Assembly (NCBI GenBank): GCA_022497155.1
Contig: MU385732.1
Location: 1-64,000, forward strand
From: Whalleya microplaca
Taxonomy: Eukaryota > Ascomycota > Sordariomycetes > Xylariales > Xylariaceae
Length of the DNA stretch: 64,000 nucleotides
Reading direction: 5' to 3'
Shown here: positions 59,140 to 64,000 of the stretch, one piece after another
Position numbering within the stretch: the first letter of the stretch is position 1
Layout: each line of letters begins with the position of its first letter
The notes under the pieces: model-generated
Told to the model about the DNA's origin: nothing
Databases searched by the model: none
The model's input: only the letters and a program-made list of their open reading frames with translations
Position numbers and translations under genes: made by a program

Positions 59140-61819
59140 TTACTTGATCGTGCGTTCTACAAGGTCCCTGTACATAGCTTTGACATCGTCAACGTCGGCA
59201 CGTAATTCTTCTACCAGCTCGCTCTTCTCCCCGAGCATCTCTAGCGTAGTCTGGTACCTTTCGTTGATAGCTGCCACTTCCGTCTCCAAGTCTTGAACTT
59301 TGCTTGTTGCCGCCTTTCCAGCCTCCACCTCCTTCATGAGCACAACTATTTCCCCACGAGCCTCATCCCTTTGACTTGAAATCCTCGCCAGTTCCTCCTT
59401 AGCTGCCACCTTTTCACTTTCCAGCCGACGGATAGCGGCACTCATCCTTTCCACAAGTTGCACCGACGGCCCGGCCGTCATGGTTGACACCGACACCATA
59501 TCCTGTAGGACGTTTTGGGGAGAGGCCGGCGTCTCCAAATTATCGAAGACGTCGTCCCTGTCAATGGGATGAGTCGTGGGCGATGCGAGCAATTCCAAGC
59601 CGCTGGCTAGGGATGGCGGTGTCCCCGACTGCGCTGGCGCCATGGGGAACATGGGGGACCGCATAGGAGGCTGCGCTGACGGTCGCCTTCCGGTGGAGGG
59701 TCTGTCGCCCGGGCTCGGGTCACCATTGTTACTAGAGGGTGCCGAAGTCTTGCGAAGCCTCGTTGGGTAGCTCTGCAACCCGAGGAAATCGCTGCTAAAG
59801 GTTCTTTGAGGTGCTGACAATAAGGGAGATGCTGGACGGCTCATATTCCGGAACGCGGAAGTCGGGATATCTTCCACCCAGTTGCGCCGGTCCTGGTCTG
59901 TCCTTTCAGCTTTCTCCTCTTTCCAGGCTAACCGCTGTCTTTCGAAGTCCGCCTTCGCTTCGGCCAACGAGGCTTCAGCTTCTTCCGCCCGCTTGCGGAG
60001 GGTTTCAAATTGGGATTGGTACGATGATAAGTCTCGCTGGACACTGGGGAGTTGATTTCTTGCCTCTTCTAATTCCTCTTCTTGATGTTTGGCCCGTGAT
60101 GCCTAGTCTATATGTTAGTGTCTGCATTGCTCCCGAGCCATGGTAAGTCCCTACCGTCTCTCGAGCCTTTCTCCTCATCTCCGATTCCCGACGTAACGCC
60201 TCATCCCTCTCCTTTTCTAGGGTGGCGGCCCTGGTGACCAGGGATGCCTCCATACCTTGCCAATTCTCACTAGCGATGAAATACTGCGTTTGCAGGGTTT
60301 CGATCTGGCGGAGCAGCTTGGCCTGCGCGTCTCCAACGGCACCCGACGAGGCCTCTTCCGCTCTGGCTCGTAAAGCTTCTAGTTTGCTCTCTAATATTTG
60401 CACCTCTCCCTTGAGCTCCAGCTCTATGGCGTGGAACCGTTCCGAAGCCCTGTCCGCTTTTTCGCGGAGTTCTGTGGCCTGTAACTTCGCACGGTCAGCG
60501 ATCAGGCCCTTTTCCACCTCGAGCGCTGCGACTGCATCCTCAAGCTCTTTGACGCGCTGCTGACCGGCTGTCCGGACTTGCTCATCAACCTTGGCAGCTA
60601 GAGACTTGGCTCGATCTGACTCCGCCTGGAGCTGGCTCCGGAGCCCGGAGATAGTGTTTTCCTTTTTGGTGATGTCGGCCTTTAATCTCTCTACATCTCT
60701 TTTCAACTGAGTAATGAGCTTATGTGATTCATCATGCGCCTTCTCGAGGTCGCCCATTTCGTTTGTTCGTCTACGAAGGGCGTTGAGCTCGTTCTCCGCC
60801 CTCTCACGCCATAGCTTCTGATCATTTAACTCCTTTTCGCCAACCGCAAGCTGGCCTCTTAGTTTCTTGATAATACTCCGGTGTTTCTGCTCCGTATTTG
60901 CAAGCTTCTGGCCTTCTTCCAGCAGCTGGGCAACCTGTTGATCCTTCTCGGCGATCCTCTTTTCTAAACTCCCGGCTGGCGCACCGGAGGCAGCCGTTCT
61001 CGCAGCATCGGATGCTTCTCGAGCCAAATACTGCAGCTTCGCCTGGAGAGCATCGACCCGTTCGACGTGGCTATGAAGTTCCTCCTGGTGCTGCGCTTGG
61101 ATCTCCTCCAGAGATTTCTCTAACACAGCAACACGTTTCTCGTATAAGTCGGACGAGGACGGCGCTGTCACGCTCGCGGGGAACTCAAGGGGCACTGCCC
61201 CTTCGCTCCCGGTGGCGGATGTCCGTGGGACTTCCTCAGCCTGGGCGACACGGTCATTCTGCAGGGAAGAACGAGGGGTGCCGGCAACGGAATTCTGGCC
61301 ATTGAGCGCAGGCGTTGAGGGTTCTACGCGGACTTCATCGGCCGTGTCCGGCGCAACGGGCGCCGGACTTGGTGCTTCGTCCTTCGAAAGACTTGGTCTG
61401 GGCGTGGTTGACGGTGGCTGAACGGCAGAATCGGCAGTAGGAGCATCTGTGCTGGATCGGGGGCTTTGACTCGTGGCGCGAGTTTCCAAGCTCGGTCTGC
61501 CAGAAGAACCGGCTCTTTGGGAAGCATTCTTAGTGGCAATAGCACGAGCCAGTCTCTCCTGTAACCTGTCATTGGCTGATTTATTGGACGGAGTGGTGGA
61601 CCGCGGTGGTATGGCAGACGAGGCGGAGGGCGGTCTTGAGGGTTGTTGTGAAGGTTGTTGTGAAGGTTGTTGTGAAGGTTGTTGTGAAGGTGGTTGTGCA
61701 GGCTGTTGTTGCTTGGCGGAATCCTCTTCGGCGAGGATGTTGTCCAGGCGAGCCTCAACGCCGGCGACGGCCTGGGACAGAAAGGAACCCCATCTGGTGG
61801 ACTTTTGAGGAGCGGCCAT
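59140..61819 (-). CDS. SGM1: TMF/SGM1-type golgin, coiled-coil Golgi protein
   Basis: Member of the TATA-element-modulatory-factor (TMF1/ARA160) family, in yeast Sgm1: Rab6-binding coiled-coil proteins at the Golgi. Two exons, 61,819-60,155 and 60,102-59,140, give 875 residues. The N-terminus WGSFLSQAVAGVEARLD (10-26) is the conserved start of this family. Residues 44-61 are SQQP/QQPS tandem units from a 12-base DNA repeat. A Ser/Pro/Thr-rich disordered region follows to about 220, then a long coiled coil (about 225-640) and a second low-complexity part. The C-terminal 107 residues contain NERYQTTLEMLGEKSELVEE and DVKAMYRDLVE, the signature of the TMF TATA-binding domain. The symbol is by family; the yeast protein is much diverged. 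Confidence 0.88.
61634..61698 (+). repeat. 12-base coding minisatellite (SQQP units)
   Basis: GGTTGTTGTGAA-type units repeat four to five times in tandem, encoding Ser-Gln-Gln-Pro on the minus strand in the golgin. The units are nearly identical at DNA level, so copy number is probably variable between strains. Confidence 0.85.
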
Positions 61820-63111
61820 GTCTCGGCTAATATGTGTTCAGTAGTAAACTTGTTCTTCTCGATTGGGCCGGGCGAGGAAGTCGGCGCATTGTACGAAGAT
61901 GTGTCGGGATTTGCTGACGTGTCGCAACGGACGTTGATGTCGTTATCTCAAAACAGACCAGGAGGATGGCGCCGACGGGCCGACCATTGCAGCAGCCTGG
62001 CGCAGTAAGATGTCACCAACAGCGCTCGCGACTTGCCCTACACTTGTAGTAGTTGTGTCGTAGCTCTCGTAGTTCTCGTAGTTCTCGTAGTCCTTGTTGT
62101 CGCGACTAGGTAAGTCACACGCCAAAAGTAAGTACCTAGCAAAGTGACAGACACGACAGCGAACAAGTCAACCTGTCGTACATACTTAATTAAAAGTGGA
62201 TTCCCCTATGGAGAGTTGAAGGTCCCGTCTTAAAGTCTTGGGTGGTAGCGTTAGGTACCTAGCTTAGGCACTTTTGGGTACATCCCCCCGATGCGCCGTG
62301 ACGCCAGAGTAGGGCCCTTCCCTGTAGGCTGCTTACATATGCCAATACATATGCCAATACATACTGTATTTTACTTTCTCTAATACATAAAACGGCTGAC
62401 ACATGTGAAATCGGTAGTCTAGATATATAATAGAAAGCCCTGCGTACCCATGAAACAGTCTACACGTATAGTTACTAATTCTATCCAGTTTAAATACATA
62501 TACTTTATAACGCTAAGTCAAAAGATTTAAACTGTCTACATACATAGTATATAACTTACGTACCTATGCAACAAAAACTAAAAGCTGTTGCCTTGTTGAA
62601 GCATACCTAGGTACATATCTATGCTGCTACGGTCGATAAGCATATGCATGATTTTCAAGTATTGGAATTACCTAACTAGGCAATTGGGTTTAGCTAAGTT
62701 ATTCCTGTGCCGGACACTCGGGACCGTCGGGGTTTTCTGCTTACCTACACAGTATATCCATACGTACTAATAAACTATCCTAATGGTCCCTAACCTACCT
62801 CGTTACTTACCCGTAACCTATGTATGGTACCAATCCTCTTCTTCCCATTGCACCAGCAAGTTATGACCCAGCTCGGTGACAGGTAGGTATCCTGTTTGGA
62901 AGTGACATTGACACCATCTCAGCCCTGTGCTTCGACTTTAGGTATCCTGTTCTTCAAGACCGAAGCTTGAAGCTGTCACTCGCTGATCGCCCTTGAGCAT
63001 CCTCTTACCCAGGCAGCTCTTAAAAAAAAAACATAGACGCGCCTGTATCTGGACATATCTACTCAGTAACCTCTGTGTAGAATTGATGATCCTGTAACTT
63101 ACTCAACAGTC
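61820..63111. promoter_or_regulatory. Large divergent intergenic region, golgin and ceramidase
   Basis: 1.29 kb with no credible gene. It holds a 9-base tandem repeat (TAGTTCTCG, about three units at 62,062-62,092), a TATGCCAATACA duplication (62,339-62,362), a direct repeat AGGTATCCTGTT (about 62,886 and 62,941), and many TACCTAGG/TAGGTACC-like words (62,253, 62,606, 62,817, 62,881). Such CCTAGGTA-type words are scattered in intergenic DNA throughout the right part and look like a genome habit more than a specific site. A 60-codon minus-strand frame at 61,943-62,125 covers the 9-base repeat and has no family resemblance. Confidence 0.5.
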
Positions 63112-64000
63112 ATGTCCTTCCTGAGCTTCCCCTATCATGAGCCACGCCTCGGCTTTTGGGGAGAGAAAACGTCAACTTTGAACTTTTGCGAAGAGGTGAA
63201 CAGACCACCGCCCGCCACCACCCTTGCTCTCACCCCCTCTGCCCCTCCGTCACCGAGGCTAACCACTACATATACAGGATTATGTCATGAGCTATTATTG
63301 TGCCGAAGTCTGCAATGTAGGTTAGGCCTTTCTTTGCCTCAACCTGAGCCTCAGCCTCGGCCATGCTCTTGGAGCTGACTAATCGTCTCGCCTTCTCACA
63401 TCTAGACTCTCACCAATCTCCTATTCGTATGGCTGGGCTACAAGGGCCTTAGGGGATGCATCAAATACTCCCACCCCCCAATCTTCCCCGTAACCTTCGT
63501 CGGGTACGTCGTCGTCGGCTTAGGATCCACCTTTTTCCATGCCTCCCTAAAGTGTAAGTCGGTAACATCGGTGTCTCCCTCCTAGGCTGGGTGTACCTAC
63601 GAGCTCCCCTGAGAGACCACGATCCTCTAATGTCAGGCACAGATCCGATGCAACTCGTTGACGAGCTCGCTATGATATACACTACGTGTTTCATGTGCTT
63701 CGCTACGTTTTCGTACGGCAGGACCGCTTGGTTCTCCTCTGGCCTCGGGGCTAGTCTTATTGGTCTTGCGTGGTTCATTACTGTTCGTCTTCCTTTGCCG
63801 TCGCCCATTGACTAGCCGAACGTATTGACTGTAGAACAGGCGAGATACTATAAGACGAAGGACCCTCAGTTCCATCAAGATGCCTATACAGTTCTAACTG
63901 CCGTTGTGGTGTTTTCCAACTTTTACGTCATGGAGAAGTTAGTTAGACCCGGCTTGAGAAGAAGGGAAGAGGACAGGAAAGGCAAGTCGTCCATACAACC
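63112..64000 (+). CDS. YPC1: Alkaline ceramidase (YPC1/YDC1/ACER family), 3' part missing
   Basis: Membrane hydrolase of the ER/Golgi that cleaves (phyto)ceramide to a sphingoid base and fatty acid. Exons 63,112-63,195, 63,278-63,316, 63,406-63,553, 63,643-63,782 and 63,840 to the window end give about 190 residues. Family phrases: PRLGFWGEKTSTLNFCEE (about 12-29), DYVMSYYCAEVCNTLTNLLF, STFFHASLKY (with the catalytic-region histidine) joined directly to PMQLVDELAMIY, and KDPQFHQDAYTVLTA. Exon 4 must start after GCACAG rather than after the earlier CAG to restore KYPMQLVDEL. Exon 2 is only 39 bases. Hydrophobic segments at NTLTNLLFVWLGY, FVGYVVVGLG and LGASLIGLAWFIT fit the multi-pass fold. 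The sequence runs off the end before the last histidines. Confidence 0.9.

Noticed and set aside
61943..62125. 60-codon minus-strand frame upstream of the golgin
   Set aside because: Half of it is translated from a 9-base tandem repeat; no similarity and no splice link to the golgin was needed.
49541..64000. Functional gene cluster or secondary-metabolite cluster
   Set aside because: The seven genes belong to unrelated core processes, with no synthase, transporter or pathway regulator among them.

Overview
The window is a piece of a filamentous ascomycete (Pezizomycotina) nuclear genome, most likely Sordariomycetes. The evidence is short introns with GTRNGT donors and CTAAC/CTRAY branch sites, the fungal housekeeping genes on the right, and a left part with the signature of repeat-induced point mutation (RIP): almost no CpA/TpG, a large TpA excess, surviving CpG, and no open frame above about 80 codons over 49 kb. 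The species cannot be named from the sequence.

Bases 1 to about 49,240 form an AT-rich block of dead transposons nested several levels deep. I resolved four LTR-retrotransposon families of Gypsy type by direct LTR repeats, target-site duplications (TSDs) and RIP-damaged but readable motifs. Gypsy-B (10,750-35,213, + strand) is an outer element. It was split by a complete Gypsy-A (12,658-20,148), a complete inverted Gypsy-C (23,158-31,546), two ~200-bp MITE-like elements, a solo LTR and another small insert. To its right lies a truncated inverted Gypsy-B copy (about 35,212-48,996). That copy holds solo Gypsy-C LTRs, a MITE with a perfect TSD, and a triple nest: a Gypsy-C LTR interrupted by a MITE, itself interrupted by an 11.5-kb Gypsy-D (36,957-48,444). 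The far left holds a truncated inverted Gypsy-A copy, transposon-like termini rich in AAGTCA/TGACTT words, and a 199-bp tandem repeat.

From about 49,240 the composition changes abruptly to ordinary coding DNA. Seven genes follow on strictly alternating strands: prefoldin subunit 5 (+), a fungal protein of unknown function (-), ORC1 (+), the WD40 splicing factor PRP46/PLRG1 (-), the proteasome chaperone NAS6/gankyrin (+), a TMF/SGM1-type golgin (-) and an alkaline ceramidase (+, cut by the window end). All are spliced and I give exon coordinates. They serve unrelated core functions (chaperone, replication, splicing, proteasome assembly, Golgi traffic, sphingolipid turnover), so this is ordinary gene-dense euchromatin and not a functional cluster. 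I found no tRNA, rRNA, CRISPR or secondary-metabolite cluster.
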